Source: Clostridium sp. CAG:768 (GTDB lineage: Bacteria > Cyanobacteriota > Vampirovibrionia > Gastranaerophilales > Gastranaerophilaceae). From it: DNA of 64,000 bases. Position numbers and translations under genes: made by a program. The stretch's first letter is position 1, and each line of letters begins with the position of its first letter. Below, one piece after another: positions 34,285-43,480 of this stretch. Location of the stretch: contig FR899623.1 in assembly GCA_000437435.1 (NCBI GenBank), positions 128,711 to 192,710 of the forward strand, given 5' to 3'. Under the pieces are notes generated by a model. That model worked only from the letters and a program-made list of their open reading frames with translations, searched no databases and was not told the origin of the DNA.

Positions 34285-36444
34285 ATGTCAAAATATTATG
34301 TAAATAGAAATTATACAGCCAAAGAAATGGCAAGAGCTAATATATCTAAAAAATCCAAAAAAAGTGGCGGCTTTTTTTCTACTTTAAAATTTATTTTTAT
34401 ATTAGGTTGCGCTTGTGTGCTTGCAGGTGTTGCATCTTTGGAATTATATCTCTCTTCACTTCCGCCAATTAATAATTTGGAGCAATTTAAGCCAAATATT
34501 GTAACCAAAATTTATTCTGGAGATGGTGAAATAATAAAAACTTTTACGGCTTATACTTATGAAAAAATTGAATTAAAAGATATTCCCGATAATTTAAAGA
34601 AAGCTTTGATAGCAACAGAAGATAAAAATTTTTATCGTCATCATGGATATGATGTTGCTGGTCTTGCGAGATCAACAATTCAAAACGTCCTAGCAGGTCA
34701 TGTTGTTCAAGGTGCAAGTACAATCACTCAACAACTTGCAAGAGTATTATTTTTAAATAATGAAAGAACATTTGATAGAAAATTAAAAGAATTATTCATT
34801 GCTGCAAGAATTGAAAAAACTATATCAAAAGACCAAATTCTTGAAATGTATATGAATAATGTATATTTAGGGGCAGGAGCTTATGGTGTAGAAGGTGCTG
34901 CTCAGATATATTTTGACAAACATTTAAAAAATTGTGATTTAGCAGAACTTGCATTGATAGCTGGTTTGCCACAGGCACCTTCTGTTTATAATCCATTTAA
35001 TAATATGGATTTAGCTGTTCAAAGACGAAATCAAGTTCTTACAAGAATGTATAAAATGAGATATATTACAAAAGAAGAGTATGAAAAAGCTAAAGAAGAA
35101 AAAGTTCATTTAGCTAAAGTTCCTCAATTTTATACAACAAACAAAGCTCCATATTTCTGTGATTATGTAATGAAAGAATTGGAAAGATTAGGCTTTGATG
35201 AAACAGAAATTTCTCAAGGTGGTTATAAAGTTGTTACAACTTTAGATTATAAAGCTCAAAAAGCTGCAAATGAAGCAATTTTGAAAAATCTTAAAAACTG
35301 GGGATTAACAAGTGATAAAAACCAAGCTGCGGTTTTTGCATATAGTCCAATAGATGGTAAAATCCTTGTTTATTCAGGTGGTAAAGATTATACAAAAAGC
35401 CAATATGATAGAGTAACACAAGCTGTAAGACCTCCAGGATCATCATTTAAACCTTTTGTATATGCAGCTGCAATGGAAAAAGGAATAACTCCAAATGATA
35501 TGATTGAAGATAGACCTATTACTATTGGGCAATGGTCACCTCATAATTATGGTAACAAATATAGAGGTAAAATCCCTGTATATAAAGCTTTGATGTTATC
35601 GTCAAATGTTTGTGCAGCAAGAATGATAAAAGAAGTAGGTATCCGTTCTGTAATTCAAATTGCAAGAGTATTGGGTATTGAAACTCCTTTAGAATACGAT
35701 TATACAATTGCTTTAGGTTCAAATGGTGTAAAATTGTTTGAATTTACAAGGGCTTATGGTGCTTTTGCTAATGGAGGTTTTGTTGTTCAACCTTATGCTA
35801 TTGAACGAGTAGAAACATCTCGAGGGAAAGTTGTATATCAAGCTTCTAAAACAAAAATTACTCACCAATTGAGTATGAATACAGCTGCCGAAATGACAGC
35901 AATGATGAAGACAGTAATTACAAGTGGTACCGGACGTGCTGCAAATATAGGCAAACCTGCTGCTGGAAAAACAGGGACTACTGATGATAATAAAGATGCT
36001 TACTTTATGGGATATACTCCAAATGTTGTTGCCGGAGTTTGGGTAGGTAATGATGATAATACTGTTATGAATAGATCTATCCAAGGTGGTACTGTTCCTG
36101 CATTAATCTGGAAAGATGTTATGAAAGTAGCTACAGAGCCTTATGGAAAAGCTGAATTTAATTACCCAGAAATTGAATTAATGAATTATTCAGCGGGTAA
36201 CGATGTAAAAGTTATTGGGGATCAAAATAAACCAAAAGTTGAAAATAATGACGATGAAGAAGCAGCTGTTAATTTGAATGAAACAGAACCAAAATTACCG
36301 GAATCTGTTAAAAAAATAGAACAACAGGCTAAACCTGTTGCACCACAGGCTCAAGTTCAAAAAAATGTTTCTAAACCTGTTCAAGTAAAAGATACTGCAG
36401 CTCCTGTACCTATCCCTATGGCAGTACCGGAAAGTTTGCATTAA
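34285..36444 (+). CDS. Class A penicillin-binding protein (PBP1A)
   Basis: A bifunctional peptidoglycan glycosyltransferase/transpeptidase of about 719 residues. A cytoplasmic Lys-rich stretch and one membrane anchor (FIFILGCACVLAGVASL) precede the GT51 domain (ATEDKNFYRHHGYD with catalytic Glu; QGASTITQQLARVLFL) and the transpeptidase domain (RPPGSSFKPF with nucleophile Ser; LSSN; AGKTGTT). The start at 34285 is chosen for its GAGGGAG ribosome-binding site, with two upstream starts also open. The C-terminus is a Pro/Gln/Val-rich low-complexity tail. It lies 17 bp before the RNase HIII-like gene. Confidence 0.92.
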   Translation: MSKYYVNRNYTAKEMARANISKKSKKSGGFFSTLKFIFILGCACVLAGVASLELYLSSLPPINNLEQFKPNIVTKIYSGDGEIIKTFTAYTYEKIELKDIPDNLKKALIATEDKNFYRHHGYDVAGLARSTIQNVLAGHVVQGASTITQQLARVLFLNNERTFDRKLKELFIAARIEKTISKDQILEMYMNNVYLGAGAYGVEGAAQIYFDKHLKNCDLAELALIAGLPQAPSVYNPFNNMDLAVQRRNQVLTRMYKMRYITKEEYEKAKEEKVHLAKVPQFYTTNKAPYFCDYVMKELERLGFDETEISQGGYKVVTTLDYKAQKAANEAILKNLKNWGLTSDKNQAAVFAYSPIDGKILVYSGGKDYTKSQYDRVTQAVRPPGSSFKPFVYAAAMEKGITPNDMIEDRPITIGQWSPHNYGNKYRGKIPVYKALMLSSNVCAARMIKEVGIRSVIQIARVLGIETPLEYDYTIALGSNGVKLFEFTRAYGAFANGGFVVQPYAIERVETSRGKVVYQASKTKITHQLSMNTAAEMTAMMKTVITSGTGRAANIGKPAAGKTGTTDDNKDAYFMGYTPNVVAGVWVGNDDNTVMNRSIQGGTVPALIWKDVMKVATEPYGKAEFNYPEIELMNYSAGNDVKVIGDQNKPKVENNDDEEAAVNLNETEPKLPESVKKIEQQAKPVAPQAQVQKNVSKPVQVKDTAAPVPIPMAVPESLH

Positions 36445-36460
36445 GGAGTAATTAAAAGTT

Positions 36461-37096
36461 ATGGATAATTCTTATATTCCGCATATTGGGACTGATGAAT
36501 CAGGAAAAGGTGATTTTTTTGGACCGCTAGTAATTGCAGGTGTATTGGTTGATGAAGAAAATGCTAAACATTTTTTAGATTTAGGCATTAAAGATAGTAA
36601 AAAACTTTCTGATAAAAAGATGCTTTCATTGGCTGTAGAAATAAAAAAATCTGCTCCGTATTCAATAATTGCTATTTCAAATTCTAAATATAATGAATTG
36701 TATAATAATATGAAAAATTTAAATAAGCTGCTGGCTTGGGGGCATGCAAGAGCTATTGAAAATGTTTTGAATACCAATCATTGTGAATATGCACTTTCTG
36801 ATAAATTTGGAGATGAAAGTTTAATTAAATCCGCATTGATGAAAAACGGTAGAAGTATAAGATTAGAACAAATGTGTAAGGCAGAAAGTGATATTGCAGT
36901 TGCAGCGGCATCTGTTTTAGCGCGTGCTACATTTGTACAAAAAATGCAAGAAATGGAAAATACATACGGGCTTAAATTCCAAAAAGGATGCTCCTCATTA
37001 GTAAAAACTGTTGCTTCTGAATTTATTCAAAAATATGGAAAAGAACGTTTAAAAGAAGTTTGTAAAGCTCATTTTAAAACATATAATGAAGTCTAG
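36461..37096 (+). CDS. rnhC: RNase HIII-like ribonuclease without the N-terminal TBP-like domain
   Basis: A 211-residue RNase H2/H3-type enzyme that removes RNA from RNA/DNA hybrids. GTDESGKGDFFGPLV is the RNase HIII form of the first active-site motif (Asp, Glu); DSKKLSDKKM and SVLARATFVQKM follow. Ordinary RNase HIII is about 300 residues because of an N-terminal TATA-binding-protein-like substrate-binding domain. Here the catalytic domain starts within ten residues of the ATG. It may be a shortened HIII or an HII with HIII-like sequence. Confidence 0.82.
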   Translation: MDNSYIPHIGTDESGKGDFFGPLVIAGVLVDEENAKHFLDLGIKDSKKLSDKKMLSLAVEIKKSAPYSIIAISNSKYNELYNNMKNLNKLLAWGHARAIENVLNTNHCEYALSDKFGDESLIKSALMKNGRSIRLEQMCKAESDIAVAAASVLARATFVQKMQEMENTYGLKFQKGCSSLVKTVASEFIQKYGKERLKEVCKAHFKTYNEV

Positions 37097-37164
37097 TAAA
37101 ATGTTTGCTGTATTGCCTGATTAGCTAAGTTATGCTATAATCCTGTTATAGAAACGGAGATTTT

Positions 37165-38073
37165 ATGAACTTAATGCATATATTTACGGATATTCCTATC
37201 CTTATTGTATTGTTTACTTTTTTGTTTTCAATAATTTATTGTATGAAAAATTATTTTTTTGCTAACAGGAATTTGAATATTCTTTTAGCATTTATTTCTG
37301 GATTTAAAAAAACAGATTTGAATTTTAGATTTAAAGAAATTGATGAATGGATGTCTTTAAATCCATATGTATCAAGTGCTTGGATGGAATTTAAAAATAC
37401 TCTTGTATTTTCCGAATCAATTGCATTAAAAGGTAAAAATAATGATTTAACATATAAAGAAGTATCTTCTACCGTACAAAATATTCAAACAACAGTTGAT
37501 CCTTTATATTTTTTCAATGAAGAAACTTTAGTTACATCAAAATTTAATAACAAGTTTTTACAAACTGTTCCAACTATTTTAACCGGTTTTGGTCCGTTAT
37601 TTACGTTTTTAAATATTGCAATTGCATTTGGTAAAATTGATTTTTCTTCTCAAGAAAAAACAATTTCTTCAGTTGCAGGGTTGATGTCTAGCATGCAGAC
37701 AGCAGCTCTAGTATCAGTTATTGCTGTTGGATCTTCTCTTTTATTTTTGATGTTTGAAAGAATTTCTTTCCAATTATTATGTAAAAGACCATTGTCAATT
37801 TGTGAAGATATTATGGGGCGATTGTTTGATAATATTTCGTCAGAAAAATTCTTACTTGAACTTTTAAAAGAGACTAAAATCCAAAATAATTCAATTTCAA
37901 ATTTAATTACTTCTATGCCTCAACATTTTAAAGTAGCATTGAACTCAGGTATTGCAAGTAATCTTGTTCCGTATTTGGAAAATTTGATTTTTGGTGTAAA
38001 CCAAATGAATAAAAATATAAAAGAATTTGCTAAAAATGGCGGTAAATCAGATGATGTTGATGATTTGTTCTAG
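37165..38073 (+). CDS. ZorA-like MotA/ExbB-type inner-membrane stator protein
   Basis: A 302-residue protein with an N-terminal membrane helix (IPILIVLFTFLFSIIY) and two further hydrophobic segments around 148-200 (FLQTVPTILTGFGPLFTFL, AALVSVIAVGSSLLFLMF) in the MotA/TolQ/ExbB arrangement. The VPTILTGFG..FTFL motif resembles ZorA of the Zorya anti-phage system. The long cytoplasmic tail of canonical ZorA is much shorter here (about 90 residues). It is followed 22 bp later by a ZorB-like OmpA protein, so it likely forms a proton-driven membrane motor. Defence versus envelope role is open. Confidence 0.75.
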   Translation: MNLMHIFTDIPILIVLFTFLFSIIYCMKNYFFANRNLNILLAFISGFKKTDLNFRFKEIDEWMSLNPYVSSAWMEFKNTLVFSESIALKGKNNDLTYKEVSSTVQNIQTTVDPLYFFNEETLVTSKFNNKFLQTVPTILTGFGPLFTFLNIAIAFGKIDFSSQEKTISSVAGLMSSMQTAALVSVIAVGSSLLFLMFERISFQLLCKRPLSICEDIMGRLFDNISSEKFLLELLKETKIQNNSISNLITSMPQHFKVALNSGIASNLVPYLENLIFGVNQMNKNIKEFAKNGGKSDDVDDLF

Positions 38074-38094
38074 TCGATTCTAAGGGGCTTATTT

Positions 38095-38793
38095 ATGGCA
38101 ATAATGATGAGAAAATCAAATAATTCCGAAGGAGATAATAATATTTTCTGGACTACAATGGCAGACCTTTTATTGGGGTTAGCAATTATTTTTATGACAT
38201 TATTTGTACTTGCTATGACTGGGTTTACACAACAAACACTAGAACAAAAAAAGCAACAAATTGAAGTTAATAAAGAATTAATTGAAAATTTAAAAAAAGC
38301 GAATATTGATGCTCAAGTAGATCCTATGACAGGTGATATAAAGATTTCAGATTTGGAATTGTTTGAATTGAGCAGTTATAATCTTTCACCTAAAGGGAAA
38401 GCTTATTTGGATAAATTAATTCCTATTTATATAAATACAATATTTTCTAAAAAAGAGTTAGTAAACGAAATTGAAAATATTATTATTCAAGGTCATACAG
38501 ATAGTCAATCATATGCTGGTATAAAAAATCCAGATCAACAATATATGAAAAATATGTCTTTAAGTTTGCAGCGTGCAAATTCTGTTGCAGATTATATGTT
38601 TAAGACAAATTTTGATAAAAAATATAATGACAAGTTGAAAAAAATGTTGGTTGTAGAAGGTAAAAGTTATTCAGAACCTATTCTTGTAAATGGGAAAGAG
38701 GATTATGCAAAGAGCAGACGTGTAGAAATGCGTTTGAAAGTTAAAAAATTAGATGTTACAGAAATATTATTCCATGGAGCACAACACTTATGA
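38095..38793 (+). CDS. ZorB/MotB-like OmpA-domain protein
   Basis: A 232-residue partner of the MotA-like protein. It has a short cytoplasmic N-terminus, one membrane helix with the conserved Asp at its start (MADLLLGLAIIFMTLF, proton-binding type), a coiled-coil plug region, and an OmpA-like peptidoglycan-binding domain (IIIQGHTDSQSY, SLQRANSVADYM, SRRVEMRLK). This is the MotB/ZorB architecture. Its stop overlaps the DUF711 start by 4 bp, so three genes are co-translated. No ZorC/D/E helicase or nuclease lies alongside. Confidence 0.8.
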   Translation: MAIMMRKSNNSEGDNNIFWTTMADLLLGLAIIFMTLFVLAMTGFTQQTLEQKKQQIEVNKELIENLKKANIDAQVDPMTGDIKISDLELFELSSYNLSPKGKAYLDKLIPIYINTIFSKKELVNEIENIIIQGHTDSQSYAGIKNPDQQYMKNMSLSLQRANSVADYMFKTNFDKKYNDKLKKMLVVEGKSYSEPILVNGKEDYAKSRRVEMRLKVKKLDVTEILFHGAQHL

Positions 38794-40151
38794 TAAATCA
38801 AGATTTGATATTGGAAACTATAAATATGATAAAGCTGTATAACCTTGATATTAGAACGGTTACTATGGCAATAAGTTTGAGAGATTGTATGGATAGTGAC
38901 GTTGATGTTGTATGTGATAATATTTATAAAAAAATTACTCATTACGCAAAAAATTTGGTTGAATATGCAAATGAATTTGAAAATGATTATTCTATCCCAA
39001 TCGTAAATAAAAGAATTTCAGTAACACCTATATCAATAGTTGGGGAAGCTTGTAAAAATCCTGATTATGTAAAAATAGCAAAAACTCTTGATCGAGCTGC
39101 TAAAGATGTTGGTGTTAATTTTGTCGGAGGTTTTTCTGCTCTAGTAGAAAAAGGTATGACAAAAGGGGATAAACTTTTAATTGAAAGTATTCCTGAAGCT
39201 TTAGCTCAAACCGATTATTTATGTTCATCAATAAATGTTGCATCTTCAAAAGCAGGAATTAATATGGATGCTGTTTTAAAAATGGCTGAAATTATTAAAA
39301 AATCAGCTGAGCTTACAAAAGATAAAGATGGAATTGGTGCAGCAAAATTAGTTGTATTTTGTAATACTCCTGGGGATAATCCTTTTATGGCAGGTGCTTT
39401 TTGCGGGATAGGTGAGCCTGAATGTGCCTTAAATGTTGGAGTTTCTGGCCCGGGTGTTGTAAGAGCTGCAGTAGAAGCTCTTGATAAATCTGATGATTTA
39501 AGTGCTTTAGCAAATAAAATTAAACAAATTGCTTATAAAATAACAACAACAGGGGAATTAGTAGGTAGAAAATTAGCAGAAAAATTAAATATACCTTTTG
39601 GTGTAATTGATTTGTCTTTGGCTCCTACTCCTGCTATTGGCGATAGTGTCGCAGGAATTTTTCAGGCAATGGGATTAGAACATGCAGGGGCTCATGGTAC
39701 GACTGCAGCACTTGCAATGTTGAATGACGCAGTGAAAAAAGGTGGTATTATGGCAAGCTCTCATGTTGGCGGATTGTCAGGAGCTTTTATTCCTGTTTCA
39801 GAAGATGCAGGAATGATTGATGCAACTTCTAAAGGATATTTAACATTTGATAAATTAGAAGCTATGACATCAGTATGTTCTGTGGGTTTGGATATGATTG
39901 CAATCCCTGGAGATACTCCTGTAGATACAATTGCAGGTATTATTGCGGATGAAATGGCAATTGGAATGATTAACAAAAAGACAACTGCTGTTAGAATTAT
40001 TCCTGTTGTGGGAAAGAATATAGGAGACGAAGTTATATATGGAGGATTGTTAGGGAAAGCTCCTATAATGTCTGTAAATTCTCTATCATCATCGGGATTT
40101 GTCCGCAGAGGTGGTAGAATTCCTGCTCCAATTCATAGTTTAAATAACTAA
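38790..40151 (+). CDS. DUF711/UPF0210 family protein
   Basis: A 453-residue conserved protein of the DUF711 family, recognised from its Gly/Ala-rich core (MAGAFCGIGEPECALNVGVS, LAPTPAIGDSVAGIF and RRGGRIPAPIHSLNN at the end). The family is related in fold to glycyl-radical-like barrels, but its reaction is unknown. In many anaerobes it sits beside an ACT-domain protein, which is not the case here. It starts within the stop of the ZorB-like gene. Confidence 0.8.
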   Translation: MINQDLILETINMIKLYNLDIRTVTMAISLRDCMDSDVDVVCDNIYKKITHYAKNLVEYANEFENDYSIPIVNKRISVTPISIVGEACKNPDYVKIAKTLDRAAKDVGVNFVGGFSALVEKGMTKGDKLLIESIPEALAQTDYLCSSINVASSKAGINMDAVLKMAEIIKKSAELTKDKDGIGAAKLVVFCNTPGDNPFMAGAFCGIGEPECALNVGVSGPGVVRAAVEALDKSDDLSALANKIKQIAYKITTTGELVGRKLAEKLNIPFGVIDLSLAPTPAIGDSVAGIFQAMGLEHAGAHGTTAALAMLNDAVKKGGIMASSHVGGLSGAFIPVSEDAGMIDATSKGYLTFDKLEAMTSVCSVGLDMIAIPGDTPVDTIAGIIADEMAIGMINKKTTAVRIIPVVGKNIGDEVIYGGLLGKAPIMSVNSLSSSGFVRRGGRIPAPIHSLNN

Positions 40152-40188
40152 AATTTTGAAAGATGAAAGTTCATATTAAGGATTGCTG

Positions 40189-40680
40189 ATGGCTGAATCA
40201 ATTCGTGTTTTTGAAAACAGTTTAAGAGATTATTTAATTAATGTTCAAACGGATTCCTACAATACAGGAGGAAAAATTGAACAAAGATATAATAACCTGA
40301 AAGTTTATATGGAACCTAAAAAAACATCAATTCCTCATTTTTTGGTATCAGTTAATATTTCTGCTGTTTGTTATCAGATAGATCCTATAGAAAAAATTGA
40401 TGGTAGTATGGGGTCTGACGAAAGATTTGTTACTATGTGGGCAGGAAGACCTAATATTAATGGTGAGTTAAAAAAACATTGGGTATATCTTACTAAGTCT
40501 AATGAAATCTTGAATCAACAAGTACAGAATGAAAAGAAAACTGAAGAAAATATGGAAATATCAAAAGCTGAAATCAAAGATGCTGCGGAATCTGTTACAG
40601 GTTCTGGTGTAAGACATAGATTAAAAGCTTTTGAGGCTAGATTAAAGAAAAAAAGAATTAACCGTAAGATTAATATATAG
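40189..40680 (+). CDS. Conserved hypothetical protein
   Basis: A 163-residue protein, unrecognised. The start at ATG 40189 follows an AAGGA ribosome-binding site by 6 nt (two non-ATG codons upstream also stay open). The N-terminal 100 residues look alpha/beta (SIRVFENSLRDYLINV, KVYMEPKKTSIPHFLVSV), and the C-terminus is basic and helical (RLKAFEARLKKKRINRK), perhaps for nucleic-acid or membrane contact. It may be the last gene of the ZorA/B-DUF711 transcription unit. Confidence 0.6.
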   Translation: MAESIRVFENSLRDYLINVQTDSYNTGGKIEQRYNNLKVYMEPKKTSIPHFLVSVNISAVCYQIDPIEKIDGSMGSDERFVTMWAGRPNINGELKKHWVYLTKSNEILNQQVQNEKKTEENMEISKAEIKDAAESVTGSGVRHRLKAFEARLKKKRINRKINI

Positions 40681-40684
40681 AATA

Positions 40685-42346
40685 TTATTTTTTTTCAATC
40701 ATTGATTTTGATCTTAATTTTCTATGGTAAGTAATTGCAAATCTGTGGGCTTCATCACGTATTCTTTGGAATAAAAATAAAGCGCTTGAGTTTCTTGGTA
40801 AGATAACCGGTTCTGATTGTTTTGGTAAAAATACTTCTTCGTGTTTTTTTGCCAAGCTTACGACATCAATGCCTGAAATACCTAATTCTTCTATAATTTC
40901 CATAACACTTGATAGTTGACCTTTACCACCATCGATTATCATTAAATCAGGTTTAGCCCATTTTTCTTCACCAAGATGTGACAATCTTCTTGTAAGTACT
41001 TCTTTCATTGATAGAAAATCGTCAGGTTTTCCTTCTGTCATTTTAACTTTAAATTTTCTGTATTCTGATTTTTTAGGTAAACCGTTAATGAAAGTTACCA
41101 TAGAGGCAACAGTGTTAGTTCCTTGAATATGTGAAATATCATAACATTCCATTCTATGTGGGAAATTTTTTAGTTGTAATTTTTCAGCTAGGTATGAACC
41201 TATCTCGTTAAAGTCATCTCTGATTTTAGACATTTTGGAAATTTTTGCGTTGTCAAGAACAACTTTTGCATTTTTATCGGCAAGCATTTGTAATTCTTTT
41301 CCTTGAGCAGATTTGCCATAACTTATTTTTACTTTTTTCTGAGCTAAGATTTCAAGCCATTCTTCATATAATGCTTTTTCTCCTATTGCTTCTAATTCAT
41401 TAGATACAATTCTGTCAGGGTATTCAAGTTTTAGAGTTGTATAATATTCTTTGAAAAATGTTGCAAAAAATTCAGTTCTGTCTTCTTCTTCGACCTCGTA
41501 TGTGAAATCTTTTTTATCAATCAGGCGTCCTTCTCTAATCATAAGTATGACGATTGCAAAAATTCCATCATCAGCCATTAGAGATATTACATCTTCATTT
41601 AATTTAGTATTTTCATATACAACTTTTTGCTTTTCTAAGGTTTTAGCAAGGTCATTGTAGCTGTCGCGTAGCTTTGCAGCTTTTTCAAATTGTAATGTGT
41701 CTGAATATTTTTGCATTTGTTCTTTAATTTGTTTCATTAATTCAGACTGTTTTCCTGATAAGAACAATTCTGCCTGTTTTACTATTGCTTTGTATTCTTC
41801 AGGTGTAACTTTGTTTTGACAAGGTGCCATACATCTTCCAATGTGGTAGTATAGACAAGGTCTGTCTTTAAATTTTGGAGTTCTGCATTGTTTCAGAGGA
41901 AATATTTTTTTTAAGAAATCCAATGTTGCATGCATTGCTCGGATATCTGTATATGGTCCGTAATATTTCCCTTTTTCAGGATTCATATTTTTTTTGCGGA
42001 CAATTGTAATTCTTGGGAAATCTTCATCTGTGATTAGAAAATAAGGATATTTTTTATCATCTTTTAGTAAAATATTATATTTAGGTTTGTATTTTTTTAT
42101 CAGATGACTTTCAAGAATTAGGGCTTCAACTTCTGTATTTGTGATTATGTATTCTAATCTTTCAATTTGTGAAACAAGCACATTAACTTTTACACTGTCG
42201 TGTTTTCTGTTGAAATAACTCATTACACGACGTTTGAGGATTTTAGCTTTCCCGACATAAATTACTTCCCCTTGGTTGTTGTAATATATATAACAACCGG
42301 GGAGTGATGGAAGAAGTTTTAAAGTTTGTTTCAACTGCTCATTCAT
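40685..42346 (-). CDS. uvrC: Excinuclease ABC subunit C lacking the C-terminal HhH domain
   Basis: UvrC nuclease of about 553 residues for nucleotide excision repair. It has an N-terminal GIY-YIG domain (GCYIYYNNQGEVIYVGKA), a Cys-rich segment (CRTPKFKDRPCLYYHIGRC), a UVR motif (FEKAAKLRDSY) and the RNase H-like domain (RMECYDISHIQGT, DLMIIDGGKGQL). It ends right after DEAHRFAITYHRKLRSK, so the tandem helix-hairpin-helix domain (about 50-60 residues) normally following is missing. Downstream DNA is the next gene, not a frameshifted HhH. The start at 42346 (MNEQLKQTL) is preferred; an upstream ATG at 42397 lies upstream of the likely -10. Confidence 0.9.
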   Translation of the reverse strand: MNEQLKQTLKLLPSLPGCYIYYNNQGEVIYVGKAKILKRRVMSYFNRKHDSVKVNVLVSQIERLEYIITNTEVEALILESHLIKKYKPKYNILLKDDKKYPYFLITDEDFPRITIVRKKNMNPEKGKYYGPYTDIRAMHATLDFLKKIFPLKQCRTPKFKDRPCLYYHIGRCMAPCQNKVTPEEYKAIVKQAELFLSGKQSELMKQIKEQMQKYSDTLQFEKAAKLRDSYNDLAKTLEKQKVVYENTKLNEDVISLMADDGIFAIVILMIREGRLIDKKDFTYEVEEEDRTEFFATFFKEYYTTLKLEYPDRIVSNELEAIGEKALYEEWLEILAQKKVKISYGKSAQGKELQMLADKNAKVVLDNAKISKMSKIRDDFNEIGSYLAEKLQLKNFPHRMECYDISHIQGTNTVASMVTFINGLPKKSEYRKFKVKMTEGKPDDFLSMKEVLTRRLSHLGEEKWAKPDLMIIDGGKGQLSSVMEIIEELGISGIDVVSLAKKHEEVFLPKQSEPVILPRNSSALFLFQRIRDEAHRFAITYHRKLRSKSMIEKK

Positions 42347-42353
42347 AGCTATT

Positions 42354-42407
42354 ATTATAACATATATTATGTGCAGGATTGCAAAAAATTTTTTCACAAA
42401 TTATAAT
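42354..42407. promoter_or_regulatory. Divergent promoters sharing one palindromic -35 box
   Basis: The self-complementary TTGCAA (42379-42384) is followed on the plus strand, 17 bp on, by TATAAT (42402-42407) for the secreted-protein gene, and on the minus strand, 19 bp on, by TATAAT (42354-42359) for uvrC. Both start codons lie within about 12 bp of the -10, implying very short leaders. Confidence 0.5.
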
Positions 42408-42418
42408 ACAATAGTAGT

Positions 42419-42838
42419 ATGATCATTGGATTAAGAAAAAAAGGATTTAATTTTTTTATAGTTTTTTTATTATTGCTTGTTGCATTACCGGTTTATGCAA
42501 CTGCTCGTCCTAAATGGACAGATTTTTGTCCTAGAGGCTTAGAAAATTCTGAATATAAAGAAATCCAAAATTTTTGGCCAGATGGAACTAAATCTACTCA
42601 AGCAATTTATAATTATTGGGCAGAAAGAAGAGTTGAATTTGAGAAGGATTTAGCCAAATGTGATGAATTAAATGGTGGGCAAAATAATAGTTGTTACACT
42701 CTTTTAAAAGAACGTCAATTATTTGTAAATGAACAATATCGAAGAGATATACAACAAAAACAGATTACAAATCAGATTTGGCGTGATATTCATGATAAAG
42801 GATCTAGTCCGATAATGATTAATATTTTTTCTAGATAA
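42419..42838 (+). CDS. Secreted hypothetical protein
   Basis: A 139-residue protein with a signal peptide (FIVFLLLLVALPVYA, cleavage near residue 27). The mature part is hydrophilic and Trp/Tyr-rich with four cysteines (DFCP, KCDEL, NSCY) that could form disulfides. Its spacing loosely recalls LprI/DUF1311 proteins, but the family is not certain. Monocistronic with its own promoter. Confidence 0.6.
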   Translation: MIIGLRKKGFNFFIVFLLLLVALPVYATARPKWTDFCPRGLENSEYKEIQNFWPDGTKSTQAIYNYWAERRVEFEKDLAKCDELNGGQNNSCYTLLKERQLFVNEQYRRDIQQKQITNQIWRDIHDKGSSPIMINIFSR

Positions 42839-42842
42839 TTTG

Positions 42843-43310
42843 TTATTTAATAATTGTTGCAACTTGTTCTGTAATGTCGTCTCCTCCAAATAATACAGTA
42901 TTTTTTGGTAGCACCATGTTGTAATTCATAGAACGAGCTTTTTCGACAACTGCTGTTTTAATTTTATTATCGATTGCTGTTAATTTGTTGTTGTAAGATG
43001 TATCAAGTGCTAATTTTTGTTTGTTAATTTCGTTTCTGTATTTTTCTTCCAATTGTGCAATTTTTGCAGGGTCTTGTTCTTTTGAAATCTCTGCTTTGGC
43101 TTTATCAATAGTTGCTTGCATATTTTGCATTTGTTTTTCCTGTTCAAGTTTTAAGGCATTAATTTCTTTTGAATTTTTAAGGATTGTTGCTATATCAACG
43201 ACTGCAATTTTGTATTCTGGTGTTGTATTTGAGATTGCAATACTGTTTATTGAGTATCCTGCAATAAATGCACTTATTACGATTAATGTAGCTAGTATTT
43301 TGTTTTTCAT
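42843..43310 (-). CDS. OmpH/Skp-family periplasmic protein
   Basis: A 155-residue protein: N-terminal membrane/signal segment (ILATLIVISAFIAGYSI), YKIAVVDIATILKNSKE (the Skp core start), a long charged coiled coil (about 55-120) and KARSMNYNMVLPKNTVLF, the OmpH-family ending. Skp-like chaperones carry unfolded outer-membrane proteins across the periplasm, which points to a diderm envelope. It is convergent with the preceding gene and divergent from pgk. Confidence 0.82.
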   Translation of the reverse strand: MKNKILATLIVISAFIAGYSINSIAISNTTPEYKIAVVDIATILKNSKEINALKLEQEKQMQNMQATIDKAKAEISKEQDPAKIAQLEEKYRNEINKQKLALDTSYNNKLTAIDNKIKTAVVEKARSMNYNMVLPKNTVLFGGDDITEQVATIIK

Positions 43311-43374
43311 ATGTGTAAATCCTTTCTTATATAAAATAAGATTATATTGAATTATAAAAAATTTAATTGGTTAC

Positions 43375-43403
43375 TTGGATTAATTTCATGTTTTTTGTAT
43401 GAT
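43375..43403 (+). promoter_or_regulatory. pgk promoter
   Basis: TTGGAT (43375-43380), 17-bp spacer, TATGAT (43398-43403), leaving a leader of about 70 nt. Confidence 0.55.
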
Positions 43404-43480
43404 AATTTTGCGAGTACATGAAAACTCGGGTTATTTGCGGGGAAAGCCTCGTTTTAATTAAGCCGAAAAGGAGAGAAAAC

